Shown here: positions 34,925 to 43,843 of the stretch, piece after piece
Numbering within the stretch: position 1 is the stretch's first letter
How the letters are laid out: each line of letters starts with the position of its first letter
Assembly: GCA_025462885.1 (NCBI GenBank)
Contig: JAOAPN010000004.1
Span: 699,122-763,121, forward strand
Reading direction: 5' to 3'
DNA: 64,000 nt
Source of the DNA: Acidobacteriaceae bacterium
Lineage (GTDB): Bacteria > Acidobacteriota > Terriglobia > Terriglobales > Acidobacteriaceae
Notes under the pieces: model-generated
Seen by the model: the letters and a program-made list of their open reading frames with translations, nothing else
The model's database searches: none
Told to the model about the DNA's origin: nothing
Translations under genes and position numbers: made by a program

Positions 34925-35206
34925 GGGCAGTCAGGTGGCAGTCGAGTGGCAACAAGTTATAGACAGGCGGATTGTCGCATGCGCTGGCAGAAGGCAACGG
35001 AAAAGGTGCAAATGGGGTAGCGAATTTGCCACTCCTGTGTTACATTTGACCTTTGCGTTAGGCGTCAGGATCTTTCTAAACGGTTGATATGTCAGACTTT
35101 ACGGGCTGCGGTCGATACGATTCGCGGATAGGGCCCAGAGTTAGACGCCAGTTTAGTCTGAGCGGCGCATCCCGGCTACCGCCGGTATGGAGTGTACGCA
35201 GCAGAT

Positions 35207-37111
35207 ATGGCCGACTACATCTACCTGCTTGAGAACAGACTTTCTGCCGCCCAACAAGCGGCCTTGCTTGCCGTGCGCGAAATCGCACGTGCCAAAGGAC
35301 TTACCGTATTTTTGGTAGGTGGTGCGGTACGCGACCTCACGAGTGGATCCCCGGTGCGGGATCTTGATGTAGTGGTTCAGGGAAATGCCCTCAAGATCAA
35401 GAAAGATCTGGAGAAAGCTGGCGGCATCTACTCGGGAGAGAATGATCTGCTCCAGTCGCTCTACTTCCGCTTTCCGGGCGGGGCACGGATCGAAATCGGA
35501 AGCACCCTCTCGGTAATCTTCCCCAAGCCGGGCAAGATGACGGTCAAGCCAGCCACCATTCTGGAGGACCTGCGACGGCGTGACTTTACGGCGAATGCCA
35601 TGGCTCTCTCGTTGAACGAGGGTTCCTACGGCCTGCTGATGGACCCGCTGAACGGTGTCGCCGATATCGAAAACCGCGAACTGCGGCTGGTCAGCAACTA
35701 CGGATTTATCGAGGACCCGGTTCGAATGATCCGGGCGGCTCGTTATATGGCCCGTCTCGGCTGGACCATGGAAGAGCGGACCCAGGGACGCTATGAGACC
35801 GGCAAGCAGGAGGGGTATATCTCCGCGATGTCCGACGTCCAGCGTGGCTACGAGACGGAGGAGATCTTCCACGAGGAAGATCCGCTGCGTGTCCTGCGCC
35901 GCCTGGAGCACGAAGGCTGGATGAAGAATCTTTTCCCGGCGCTGAGTTCGACCAAGGCGAATGTGGCAGAGCTGGAAAAACTACGCGAGGCGCAGACCCA
36001 GTTGCAGATGCAGGGAATCCATCCCGAGGCGGCTGCGGCGAACTTCCCGCTGCTCACTGCGAAGATGGCGCCGAAGGAGATCGCCGCGCTCAAGGAGAGC
36101 TTCCCGCGCAAGGGTTTTGTCGACGAGATCGCTGCCCTGGAGGGCGAAGCGAAGGAATTTGCAACGCTTCTGTCGGGCAAGGGTGCCTCATTGCCTTCGC
36201 AATCCTGGAAGCTGCTGCATGCGGCCAAGCCGGAGGCGGTTCTCTGGGTGGCTCATACCAGCAAGTCGTCGTCTATCCAAACTAAGTTCAAGAGTTTCCA
36301 CACCGATTGGCCACAGGCACGGATGAAGATTCCCCATGCGCTGATGCAGGAGATGCGGATCGTCCCGGGCGTACCTCGGTACGGCGAGCTGCTGGATACC
36401 CTGTTCTTCGAACTGATGGACGAGAAGTTGGGCACCGTTGAAGAGATGAAGGTGTTCCTTGAGCCTTACTCCCCGCCCGCTCCCCCACCGCCGGTCCATC
36501 TGCGTCGTCCGCGTGCTGCCAAGAAGGAGGCCAAGCCAGCGAAGAGCCGGAAAAAGGTCGCCGTCGAAGAGGGTGAAGTGCCTGTAGTCGAAGCCGCGGA
36601 GGATATAGAAGGTTCGGAGACGGAGACGACTCCTGCCGCCAAACCAGCGAAGGCAGTCAAAGCGGCTCCGGTAAAGGCTGCTCCTGCTGTAGTTGCGACT
36701 CCGGTCGCGAAGAAGACTCCTGCACCCGTAGCGAAGCAAGTAGTGCCTACAGGGAAGCAAGTAGCTCCTGCTGCAAAGAAAGTGGCTCCCCCGGTGAAGA
36801 CTGCGGTGAAGCCGGCGGCTCCAGTAGCAAAGGGCAAGGCTCCTATCAAGACAACCGTGAAAAAAGCTGCGAGCGTCCCTGCGAAGGCGATTGCGGCAAA
36901 GAAGCCGGTGGCCAAGGTCGCGGCAAAGAAGGTTCCAGCGAAGAAGGTCGTCGCTAAGGCTGTCCCTGCAAAGGTCGTTGCCAAGAAAGCTGTAGCAAAG
37001 GCTCCGCTCAAGAAGGCGATCGCAAAGCCCATAGCTAAAAAAGGTGTCGCGAAAAAGGCGTCGTTGAAAAAGGCTCCGTTGAAGGCTGCTGCGAAAAAGA
37101 AGAAGCGTTAG
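35207..37111 (+). CDS. CCA-adding/poly(A) polymerase-type nucleotidyltransferase with H1-like tail
   Basis: A 634-residue protein. Residues about 15-180 are the class II nucleotidyltransferase head: 'FLVGGAVRDLTSGSPVRDLD' (GG...RD...DLD metal site), 'LRRRDFTANAMALSL' and 'GLLMDPLNGVADIENRELRL', with 'EDPVRMIRAARYMARLGW' in the tRNA-binding region. These are typical of CCA-adding and poly(A) polymerases. A PPAPPPP hinge (about 420) leads to a tail of about 200 residues that is almost only Ala, Lys, Pro and Val, with repeated KKA/KKV/AKP units, like histone H1-type domains. The ATG at 35207 was chosen; an in-frame GTG lies at 35192. A terminator follows. Confidence 0.9.
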   Translation: MADYIYLLENRLSAAQQAALLAVREIARAKGLTVFLVGGAVRDLTSGSPVRDLDVVVQGNALKIKKDLEKAGGIYSGENDLLQSLYFRFPGGARIEIGSTLSVIFPKPGKMTVKPATILEDLRRRDFTANAMALSLNEGSYGLLMDPLNGVADIENRELRLVSNYGFIEDPVRMIRAARYMARLGWTMEERTQGRYETGKQEGYISAMSDVQRGYETEEIFHEEDPLRVLRRLEHEGWMKNLFPALSSTKANVAELEKLREAQTQLQMQGIHPEAAAANFPLLTAKMAPKEIAALKESFPRKGFVDEIAALEGEAKEFATLLSGKGASLPSQSWKLLHAAKPEAVLWVAHTSKSSSIQTKFKSFHTDWPQARMKIPHALMQEMRIVPGVPRYGELLDTLFFELMDEKLGTVEEMKVFLEPYSPPAPPPPVHLRRPRAAKKEAKPAKSRKKVAVEEGEVPVVEAAEDIEGSETETTPAAKPAKAVKAAPVKAAPAVVATPVAKKTPAPVAKQVVPTGKQVAPAAKKVAPPVKTAVKPAAPVAKGKAPIKTTVKKAASVPAKAIAAKKPVAKVAAKKVPAKKVVAKAVPAKVVAKKAVAKAPLKKAIAKPIAKKGVAKKASLKKAPLKAAAKKKKR

Positions 37112-37134
37112 TTTTCGTAGATGACTTGAAGGTG

Positions 37135-37170
37135 GGCGGCAGCGGACATGTTCCGCTGCCGCCTTTTCCT
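37135..37170 (+). terminator. Intrinsic terminator after the nucleotidyltransferase gene
   Basis: GGCGGCAGCGGA (37135-37146) pairs perfectly with TCCGCTGCCGCC (37152-37163) across a 5-base loop, followed by TTTTCCT. It lies 24 bases past the stop codon. Confidence 0.9.
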
Positions 37171-37246
37171 TTGGCAGACTCGGCCGTGGGCGCGTCGCTG
37201 CAAGGCTCATTCATTCATCAGCTTCTGGGTCGCAGACGACATCAGA

Positions 37247-38041
37247 TCAGTTTGATGAAGGGCGCTGGGCGGAATCGACGACCAGCGCCGCGATGGGCCC
37301 TTTGGTCGCTTCCAGTTTGAGCCCGAGTTGCTGTTGGATCGCGATGAACAACGGTGCGCTGGGAGCATCCGGAGAGGCTGCGGGAATGTCCCCGCCGAAT
37401 TGCGATTGGTCGGGAGCCCACTCCAGATCGAAGTCGTATCTTCCGCTGAGGCCGGTTTTGTCGACGACCGGGCGGTCGAGGATGGCTCGCTGCATCAATG
37501 AGGCAAATTCTCCCATGGTCGCGTTGCGGGCCGGAAGCAGCATTCGCTGCGGGTAGACCGTACTGATGAGTGCGGCAGGATCGTCCGGAGGTGCGGTGCT
37601 GGCCTTCAGCTTCGGCCCGCCCTTTGCGACGTCCAGCTCGAAGATCGAGAAATCCTTCTGTTCGCGATGGAAGGCGAGCTTGAACCGGTCGGTGAGGAGG
37701 CTGCGCAGCATCGCCATCTGTTTGTCGCGGCTGGGACGCACCTCGCCGGGAGTGACTGCGACGATGTCATAGTGTTCAGCGCCGATCCATTCAGGTCCGC
37801 CCGAGATGGCCTTGGGGTTGAGATCGTAGGCGGCGGCAATCAGTAGCTTGAGGGTGTAATCCTTCTCGATAAACCGATGGGTGCCCTGCATAGTTATGAA
37901 GCGGGGCGATTTTTGATCGGATTCCACCTGCTTGATCGTCGCGACTTCGAAGGTGTCGGAAGCCGGGCGGGTGGAAGGAATCTGCGCGTACATTCCCGAG
38001 GCTGAAAGAACCAGAACTGCCATCGCAACGTGTCGGATCAT
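37247..38041 (-). CDS. TIGR03435 family secreted protein
   Basis: A 264-residue exported protein of the soil-associated TIGR03435 family, highly expanded in Acidobacteria and of unknown function. After a signal peptide ('VAMAVLVLSASGMYAQ') come the family hallmarks 'FEVATIKQVE', 'LLIAAAYDLNPKAISGGPEW', 'YDIVAVTPGE', 'MLRSLLTDRFKLAFHREQKD', 'KGGPKLK' and near the end 'RPVVDKTGLSGRYDFDLEW'. The motifs are complete, so the gene appears intact. The neighbours do not suggest a pathway. Confidence 0.9.
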   Translation of the reverse strand: MIRHVAMAVLVLSASGMYAQIPSTRPASDTFEVATIKQVESDQKSPRFITMQGTHRFIEKDYTLKLLIAAAYDLNPKAISGGPEWIGAEHYDIVAVTPGEVRPSRDKQMAMLRSLLTDRFKLAFHREQKDFSIFELDVAKGGPKLKASTAPPDDPAALISTVYPQRMLLPARNATMGEFASLMQRAILDRPVVDKTGLSGRYDFDLEWAPDQSQFGGDIPAASPDAPSAPLFIAIQQQLGLKLEATKGPIAALVVDSAQRPSSN

Positions 38042-38111
38042 AACGTTTCCCCTTTGCAGGTACGCCCTTGTTCGACGATCTTCTCACGAATTTGGATCAG
38101 TTTGCGACGCT

Positions 38112-38810
38112 TTATCGATCGGATTTCACTGCGCGATGGAGGGCGGCGCGGGCGAGAAGACGGGTGGAATCGAGTGTGGGGAGCGGGGAGTTCGTGTCGT
38201 TCATCAAGAGCGGGATCTCGGTGCAGCCCAGGACGACCGCGTCGCAGCCTTCCTGCTGCATGCGGGTGAGGATCGCCTGGAAGACGCCAACCGACTTCGA
38301 CGTAAGGGTGCCGTAGACGAGTTCGTCGAAGATGATCGTGTTGATAGCCTCGCGTTCGGCGGGATCCGGGCGGAGAAATTCGATGCCGCGCGCGGACAAT
38401 TTCTCGGGGTAGACTTCGCTTTCGACTAGGGATCGGGTCCCGGTGAGGGCTACGCGGCGAAAGCCTCGGGCAGAAGCATGGGTGGCGACGACTTCGGCGA
38501 TATGAAGCCAGGGGAGCGGCGAATGATCTTCGATGAAGGGCAGCGCCTGGTGGATGGTGTTATCCGGACAGATGAGGAAGTCGGCCCCGATGCTGGCCAG
38601 TTTCCGGGCGGAGGACAGCATGAGGTCGCCGACGGCCTGCCAGTCGTTGCGCTCGATACAGCGTATGTACTCGGCCAGAGAGTGGGTGTGGAGCGAGACT
38701 TCGGGATGGTCGTGGGGGCCAAGGAGTTCGGCGCCTTCGACACAGATGGTGCGATAGCAGAGGGCCGCGCCTTCTGCCGAGCAGGCGACGATGCCGATGT
38801 GTTGAGACAT
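38112..38810 (-). CDS. Aspartate/glutamate racemase-family protein
   Basis: A 232-residue protein of the Asp/Glu racemase family (YgeA-like). The two catalytic cysteines are visible: 'FLICPDNTIHQ' and 'VVLGCTEIPLL', with 'GIVACSAEGAALCYRTI' at the start. The complete Cys pair suggests racemisation of an amino acid by a two-base mechanism, independent of pyridoxal phosphate. Whether aspartate, glutamate or another substrate is used is not visible. No peptidoglycan genes are adjacent. Confidence 0.87.
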   Translation of the reverse strand: MSQHIGIVACSAEGAALCYRTICVEGAELLGPHDHPEVSLHTHSLAEYIRCIERNDWQAVGDLMLSSARKLASIGADFLICPDNTIHQALPFIEDHSPLPWLHIAEVVATHASARGFRRVALTGTRSLVESEVYPEKLSARGIEFLRPDPAEREAINTIIFDELVYGTLTSKSVGVFQAILTRMQQEGCDAVVLGCTEIPLLMNDTNSPLPTLDSTRLLARAALHRAVKSDR

Positions 38811-38852
38811 AGTTCTGATTTTACAAAGGGTAAGACGGTTGAACTTTGCGGA

Positions 38853-39635
38853 CTACTGGAAGAAGGCCAGGAGTGCGAAGAGAAAGACCCAGAAGAGGCC
38901 CATCGAGTGCCAGTACCAGCCGGCGCAGTCGACGAGAATCTGGCGATTTTCCATCTGGCGCGAGGCGTAGAGCCCGTAGAGCGCGGCGATCAGAAAACCC
39001 AGGCCGAGAAAGAGGTGGATGGCATGGGTGTAGGTGATGAGATAGAAGAAATGGCTGCTCTGGCTGGAGGCGAATAAGACATGCTGGCGCGCAAGCTGGT
39101 TCCAGGCGATGGTCTGTCCGGCCAGGAATACGACACCAAGAACGATTGTAGCGGCGAGCCAGGGCATGGCACGGCGCGAGGTGGGGCGCCCGATACCGAG
39201 CCACTCTTCCATGGCGTGAGACTCCTCGAACATGCGACGGCGGGCGATCTCCATGGAGACAGAGCTTAGGAGCAGCGCCGCTGTATTAAGCCACAGGATG
39301 GGAGGAACGGCGGTTGGGAGCCAGTCGTTGATATAGCGGTTGTAGGCGTCAAAGTGCCCCGTGGACTGGGACACGAAGAAGACGCTGACGAGCGTAATGA
39401 AGAAGATAAGGTCGCCGGCCAGCGCAAAAAAGACTGCGAGACGGAAACGTCCAAGCTTTTCGCGAGGGCCGCGGCGGCCGGGGGGGCGATTGTTCCAGCT
39501 GTCGCCTTCGCCGCCGCCACCGGTGCGCTTATCTTTATTGTCGTTGGGCGGACGTCGGCCTGAGCCGTGGTCGTGATCTTCTACGCGGCGTTTCTTTTCT
39601 CGTTCGGAATCAATAGGCGTGATGGTTGCTGCCAT
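38853..39635 (-). CDS. Cytochrome c oxidase subunit III-like protein
   Basis: A 260-residue membrane protein of the heme-copper oxidase subunit III family with five or so helices: 'LAVFFALAGDLIFFITLVSV', 'ILWLNTAALLLSSVSMEIA', 'WLAATIVLGVVFLAGQTIAW', 'HFFYLITYTHAIHLFLGLGF' and 'WYWHSMGLFWVFLFALLAFF'. The family residues 'YTHAIHL' and 'YWHSMGLFWVFLF' are present. The first 60 residues form a hydrophilic, charged, Gly-rich extension not normal for subunit III. Subunits I and II are not adjacent, so it is an orphan here. Confidence 0.87.
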   Translation of the reverse strand: MAATITPIDSEREKKRRVEDHDHGSGRRPPNDNKDKRTGGGGEGDSWNNRPPGRRGPREKLGRFRLAVFFALAGDLIFFITLVSVFFVSQSTGHFDAYNRYINDWLPTAVPPILWLNTAALLLSSVSMEIARRRMFEESHAMEEWLGIGRPTSRRAMPWLAATIVLGVVFLAGQTIAWNQLARQHVLFASSQSSHFFYLITYTHAIHLFLGLGFLIAALYGLYASRQMENRQILVDCAGWYWHSMGLFWVFLFALLAFFQ

Positions 39636-39809
39636 GGCGAAATCTTTCGACGCACGCGTTGAAGACAGATTACTCCGGTTTTCGTAGTGTTGGAGTGTTT
39701 GATTGATCCTGAACGAGAAAAGTTTCGTGGAGCGTGGGCGATATTCGCTAGAGCCTACATCGATAGCGAGCGTTTGCGCGGGGCAGGCGACGGTCCTGCG
39801 CGGCTAAGC

Positions 39810-39830
39810 CAAGCCTGGATGCTAGGCTTG
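39810..39830. promoter_or_regulatory. Inverted repeat just before the small CPKC protein start
   Basis: CAAGCCT (39810-39816) and AGGCTTG (39824-39830) form a perfect 7-base stem with a 7-base loop, six bases before the preferred ATG at 39837. It could hide the start in a hairpin or act as an operator. An alternative ATG (39819) lies inside the loop. Confidence 0.3.
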
Positions 39831-39836
39831 ATAGCT

Positions 39837-40157
39837 ATGAAGTTGAAGATTGCCGCTATTCGTTCTGGCACCGATCCGGTCGGGAAGTTACCGATGGGGT
39901 CGTTTCCGAAGACGCTGGAAGAGCAACTGGGCTGCCCGAAGTGCGATGTGACCTACAACCTGGTGGTGGACTGGGACCAATCCGTGGACCGGTGGTTTCC
40001 TGAAAATTCTCAGCCGCTGATCCGTTTGTTGAAGAAAGCAATCTTTATGGGACACAGCACCGACCACCGGGTGACGCACTTCGAGACCGAGGGCGTGGTG
40101 GTGACGAGCTTTGCGGTTCCGCGGACGCTGGAACAGCGTTCACAATCGATTCAGTAA
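39837..40157 (+). CDS. Small hypothetical protein with a CPKC motif
   Basis: A 106-residue soluble protein from the ATG at 39837 (longer in-frame starts at 39819 and 39687 are possible). 'EEQLGCPKCDVTYNLVVDWD' holds a CxxC pair that could bind a metal or be redox active; the rest ('PLIRLLKKAIFMGHSTDHRV', 'FETEGVVVTSFAVPRTLE') shows no family. It converges with the phosphoesterase gene, nine bases away. Coding status is moderately supported. Confidence 0.5.
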   Translation: MKLKIAAIRSGTDPVGKLPMGSFPKTLEEQLGCPKCDVTYNLVVDWDQSVDRWFPENSQPLIRLLKKAIFMGHSTDHRVTHFETEGVVVTSFAVPRTLEQRSQSIQ

Positions 40158-40166
40158 GCCGCGTAG

Positions 40167-41045
40167 CTACACTTCGGGATTAAGGGTGAGTACGGTGATC
40201 TCAGGGGGGCAGTTGAATCGGAAGGGCAGACCTACGGTTCCAATGCCGCGATTGACATAAAGCTGCATGCGGTTCAAATGGAACAGACCGTCGGAGTAGT
40301 GCTTGCCCATCGGGGGAAGGACCATGGGACCGAGGAACGGAAGGCGGACCTGGCCGCCATGGGTGTGGCCGGAGAGCATCAGGTCGACCTTTTGCCCAAG
40401 AGGATGGCGAATGACGGTATCGGCATAGTCGGGCGCATGGGCCATGAGGATGACGGGACCATCTGGATTGGCCGGGACGGTGAGTTCCAATTTGGGGATG
40501 CTGGTGGCAGGGTCTTCGGTGCCGCAGAGCCAGAGGCGCGCGCCTTTGCGTTCGATGGGCAGGTAACTGTTGACGAGCACCGGGGTGCCGTTCGTCTTCA
40601 GGGCGTGAATAACCATGGGAGCTCCGACACCAATGTCATGGTTGCCGAGTACCGCGTAGCGGAGTGGGGCGGTCAGAGTGGCCAGGAGTTCGGCGCAGCG
40701 GTGGACCGCGTGATGGGCGGAGACGAAGGTGAAGGCGCCGAGTGTGACGAAGTCTCCCGTGAGCAGGACAAGGTCGGGCTGGAGGGCGTTAACGTGGCGG
40801 ATGACGCGCTCAAGGAAGAAGGGTTCGGTGAACTCGTCGAGGTGGATGTCGCTGATCTGCACGATGCGATAGCCATGGAACGGGTCGGGCAGATCGCGGA
40901 TGGGGATGGGACGCTGAACGATATCGATCTCGTGGCGTGCTATCTCTCCGGCATAGAGCGCAAGTCCGGCGGCGGTTGCACCAGCACCAAGCAGAAAGTT
41001 GCGGCGGGAGATCCGCGAAGAAGATGGGGGGAGAAACCCGGACAT
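40167..41045 (-). CDS. Tat-exported metallophosphoesterase (YkuE-like)
   Basis: A 292-residue calcineurin-like phosphoesterase. The N-terminus carries a Tat signal ('SRRNFLLGAGATAAGLALYA'), so the folded enzyme is exported. The two-metal site is complete: 'QISDIHLDEF' (DxH), 'LLTGDFV', 'AVLGNHDIG', 'ILMAHAPDYA' and 'LSGHTHGGQVRLP'. This is the YkuE/YaeI family, whose members often act on lipid or nucleotide phosphoesters; the substrate here is not visible. It converges with the small CPKC protein. Confidence 0.92.
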   Translation of the reverse strand: MSGFLPPSSSRISRRNFLLGAGATAAGLALYAGEIARHEIDIVQRPIPIRDLPDPFHGYRIVQISDIHLDEFTEPFFLERVIRHVNALQPDLVLLTGDFVTLGAFTFVSAHHAVHRCAELLATLTAPLRYAVLGNHDIGVGAPMVIHALKTNGTPVLVNSYLPIERKGARLWLCGTEDPATSIPKLELTVPANPDGPVILMAHAPDYADTVIRHPLGQKVDLMLSGHTHGGQVRLPFLGPMVLPPMGKHYSDGLFHLNRMQLYVNRGIGTVGLPFRFNCPPEITVLTLNPEV

Positions 41046-41205
41046 ACTCCATGATACCGGGTCAGCGCGTGTTGGAACGAGCGCGTCGCGGTAGATACGA
41101 GGCGACTTTGACCTCTCATCGGTGAGATTGATAGGACCGGATTGACGGGCGTTCTGGAGCCAGCGTCGCGGCAGGCTTCTGCATCTGAAGGGTAAGGAGA
41201 TTGAG

Positions 41206-42060
41206 ATGGCCTATTTCGAGACGCAGGATGGGGTTGAGCTTTTCTACACAGACTGGGGCACGGGCAAACCGGTGGTGCTCGTCCACGGATGGCCCCTGAG
41301 CAGTGATATGTGGGAGCAGCAGGCGACGTTTCTCGCCGAACATGGATTGCGAGTGATCAAATACGACCGACGCGGATTTGGCCGCTCCGGCCAGCCGTGG
41401 GAGGGCTACGACTACGACAGCTTCGCGGCAGACTTAAATGAGGTAATGGAAGAACTGGATGTCACGGATGCCACCTTGGTGGGTTTTTCGATGGGTGGAG
41501 GCGAGGTCGTCCGATACCTGAGTGAATACGGCTCGGAACGGGTGTCCCAGGCGGTGCTTATCTCTGCTGTAACGCCGTATTTGCTGAAGACCAAAGACAA
41601 TCCCGACGGCGTGGACGGCAAGGTCTTCGACGACATCGAGGCGCAGATCCGGAAGGACCGCCCTGCCTTCCTGGCGGATTTCGGGAAGAAATTCTTTGGG
41701 CGCACGGCTCTGAAGTATACGGTCTCAGAGGCAGTGCTGGAATGGAATCAGGAGATGGCGCTGACCGGGTCCATGCGCTCCACGCTCGCTGCGGCCAAAG
41801 CCTGGTCTACTACTGATTTCCGGGACGATCTGAAACAGGTGACGGTGCCGGCCCTGGTGATCCATGGAGACGACGATGCCACGGTGCCGAAGGAAGTCTC
41901 CGGAGAGCGCGCGGTGAAACTGCTGCCCAATGCCACGCTCACCATCTATAAGGACGCCCCGCACGGATTGTTCCTGACGCATGCGGAGCAGTTGAACGCG
42001 GAGCTGCTACGGTTTATCGGTGGTGGAGCGGAACCGATCGGCACCCCGGTTGTCGCTTAG
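41206..42060 (+). CDS. Alpha/beta hydrolase (non-heme chloroperoxidase/arylesterase type)
   Basis: A 284-residue hydrolase with the Ser-His-Asp triad: the nucleophile elbow 'VGFSMGGGEVVRYL', an acid in 'VIHGDDDATVP' and the histidine in 'DAPHGLFLTHAE'. 'VVLVHGWPLSSDMWEQQ' is the oxyanion-hole region and 'YDRRGFGRSGQPW' a typical chloroperoxidase/arylesterase segment. AAGGAG seven bases upstream supports the ATG. The substrate is probably a small ester or lactone. The gene ends in a hairpin terminator. Confidence 0.9.
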   Translation: MAYFETQDGVELFYTDWGTGKPVVLVHGWPLSSDMWEQQATFLAEHGLRVIKYDRRGFGRSGQPWEGYDYDSFAADLNEVMEELDVTDATLVGFSMGGGEVVRYLSEYGSERVSQAVLISAVTPYLLKTKDNPDGVDGKVFDDIEAQIRKDRPAFLADFGKKFFGRTALKYTVSEAVLEWNQEMALTGSMRSTLAAAKAWSTTDFRDDLKQVTVPALVIHGDDDATVPKEVSGERAVKLLPNATLTIYKDAPHGLFLTHAEQLNAELLRFIGGGAEPIGTPVVA

Positions 42061-42088
42061 CCACTACTTGATCGTTTTTGAAGAGCAT

Positions 42089-42122
42089 GGGTGGGTTCCT
42101 TCGGGACCGCCCGCTGTTTTTT
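42089..42122 (+). terminator. Probable terminator of the alpha/beta hydrolase gene
   Basis: A TTCG-loop hairpin: inner TCC/GGA plus an outer GGG/CCC part with small bulges (42089-42112), followed by T-rich 42116-42122. It lies 28 bases past the stop. Confidence 0.6.
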
Positions 42123-42139
42123 ACGGAACCGATCATTGG

Positions 42140-42145
42140 TAGAAT
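42140..42145 (+). promoter_or_regulatory. Possible -10 box of the M24 peptidase gene
   Basis: TAGAAT ends seven bases before the ATG at 42153, which would make the transcript leaderless or nearly so. The -35 position is a T-run of the upstream terminator and is not a good match. Weak evidence only. Confidence 0.3.
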
Positions 42146-42152
42146 AGGCAGA

Positions 42153-43238
42153 ATGGACTTCAGGGCTCGCAGAAAGAAAGCGGTGGCCGCGGCGCAGGCT
42201 GTGGGAGTAGATGCATTGATGGTGACCCATCTGCCGGATGTCCGCTATCTGACTGGATTCACGGGATCCAATGCCGCGGTAGTGCTGTTCGGCGGCAAGT
42301 CTGTTTTATTTACGGACGGCAGATATACCGCCCAGGCGAAGGCTGAGGTTGCCGGGGTTCGGGTCGTCATCGAAAAGAAGGCTGCCGCGGTAGTAGCTTG
42401 CGGCTGGATGGAAGAGGCTGGGGTAAGGCGTTGCGGGTTCGATGCGACGCAGACGTCTGTGGCGGCGCTTGAGTCGATGCGACGGGCAGTATCCGGCAGC
42501 GTGCGACGCGGAATGTTTGTTCCGGTAGGGGCGCTGGTGGCCAGGTTGCGCGAGGTCAAGGACTCAGACGAAATTGCGGCGATAAGAGCCGCCGCATTGG
42601 TTGGGTGTGAGCTCTTCGATGGAATGCTGGGATTTATCCAGCCGGGGATGGCAGAGGTCGAGGTCGCCGCAGCCCTGGAGTATGCGGCACGACTGCGCGG
42701 AGCTGAAGGGATGAGCTTCGAGACCATCGTGGCGAGTGGAGAACGGAGCGCGCTGCCGCATGGGCGGGCAACGACCGCGAAACTTCCGAAGCGCGGATTT
42801 TGTACGCTCGATTTCGGAGTGGTGCTGGATGGCTACTGCTCCGATATGACGCGTACCGTGCATCTTGGAAAGGCGCTTCCCGGGGAGTGGGAAGTGTATG
42901 ATTCTGTTCTGGAAGCCCAGACGGCAGCGGTGGCGCGTGTTGCCCCGGGCGTTACGGCCGGTGAAGTCGACGAAGCTGCGCGCAGTGTGTTGCGGCAGAG
43001 CGGATTGGACAAGTTCTTCAGCCATTCCACTGGACACGGAGTCGGTCTGGAGATTCATGAAGGGCCGAGGCTTGCGACGCAGCAGACGCAGGTTCTCGAA
43101 GCTGGCATGGTAGTTACGATCGAACCGGGTGTGTATATGCCGGGGAAGTACGGCATGAGAATTGAAGATATGGTCCTCGTGACTGCGTCGGGTGGAGAGG
43201 TTTTGACGCCCAGCCTCAAGGCCTGGATCGAGCTTTAG
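42153..43238 (+). CDS. M24-family Xaa-Pro aminopeptidase/dipeptidase
   Basis: A 361-residue two-domain metallopeptidase (pita-bread fold) releasing N-terminal residues or dipeptides next to proline. The five metal ligands are visible: Asp in 'LDFGVVLDGYCSDMTRTV' (two), His in 'FSHSTGHGVGLEIHE', Glu in 'VVTIEPGVYMPG' and Glu in 'GMRIEDMVLVT'. The N-terminal creatinase-like domain (about 1-130) opens 'MDFRARRKKAVAAAQ'. The ATG at 42153 starts the family fold; an upstream start (42078) would overlap the terminator. It is followed by accB after 54 bases and probably leads that run. Confidence 0.9.
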   Translation: MDFRARRKKAVAAAQAVGVDALMVTHLPDVRYLTGFTGSNAAVVLFGGKSVLFTDGRYTAQAKAEVAGVRVVIEKKAAAVVACGWMEEAGVRRCGFDATQTSVAALESMRRAVSGSVRRGMFVPVGALVARLREVKDSDEIAAIRAAALVGCELFDGMLGFIQPGMAEVEVAAALEYAARLRGAEGMSFETIVASGERSALPHGRATTAKLPKRGFCTLDFGVVLDGYCSDMTRTVHLGKALPGEWEVYDSVLEAQTAAVARVAPGVTAGEVDEAARSVLRQSGLDKFFSHSTGHGVGLEIHEGPRLATQQTQVLEAGMVVTIEPGVYMPGKYGMRIEDMVLVTASGGEVLTPSLKAWIEL

Positions 43239-43292
43239 AAAGTTTCAGTTGTTTAGTTGGAGTGAAAGCGGCGCTTTTGCGCGGGAGTGATG

Positions 43293-43778
43293 ATGGACGG
43301 AAATAAGATGGAAGAGTTGAAGGAACTGGTCGAGTTTCTGAAGGCGAACGAGATTGCCGAGTTCGCGATGGAACGGGACGACCTGAAGGTCAACATCAAG
43401 TTCGCTGGAGCACCTGCTCCGGCTGCGTCTGCCTTGGATATGGCACAGTTGAGCCGCATGATGGCTTCGGCCGCTCCGGCTTCCGTTGCCTCGCCTGTAA
43501 GTGGTGAAGCTGCCCCGGCGGCTGCGGTTGAAGAGGTTCTGCACCAGGTGAAGTCTCCTATCGTTGGGACGTTCTACGAGTCGCCTTCGCCGGGTGCACC
43601 GACGTTCGTGAAGGTCGGGGACCAGGTGGAAGTCGGCCAGGTGCTCTGCATCGTTGAGGCGATGAAGCTGATGAATGAGATCGAGTCCGATGTTGCGGGC
43701 GAGGTTGTTCGTCAGATCGCCGGAAGCGGGCAGCCGGTGGAGTACGGCCAGCCGTTATTTGCGATTCGCGCCCGATAG
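43293..43778 (+). CDS. accB: Biotin carboxyl carrier protein of acetyl-CoA carboxylase
   Basis: Carries biotin between AccC and the carboxyltransferase in fatty acid synthesis. The 161-residue protein has an N-terminal 'MEELKELVEFLKANEIAEF', an Ala/Pro-rich linker (about 45-85) and the biotinyl domain with the biotin lysine in 'CIVEAMKLMNEIESD'. GGGAG (43283-43287) sits five bases before the ATG at 43293; ATG 43290 and a GTG at 43287 are alternatives. accC follows after 65 bases. Confidence 0.95.
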   Translation: MDGNKMEELKELVEFLKANEIAEFAMERDDLKVNIKFAGAPAPAASALDMAQLSRMMASAAPASVASPVSGEAAPAAAVEEVLHQVKSPIVGTFYESPSPGAPTFVKVGDQVEVGQVLCIVEAMKLMNEIESDVAGEVVRQIAGSGQPVEYGQPLFAIRAR

Positions 43779-43843
43779 GAACAGCGCAATCCGGCTGATT
43801 CTTGCTTGTTCTAACGATGGTTTAGTGGAAGGCTCTGGCGTTT

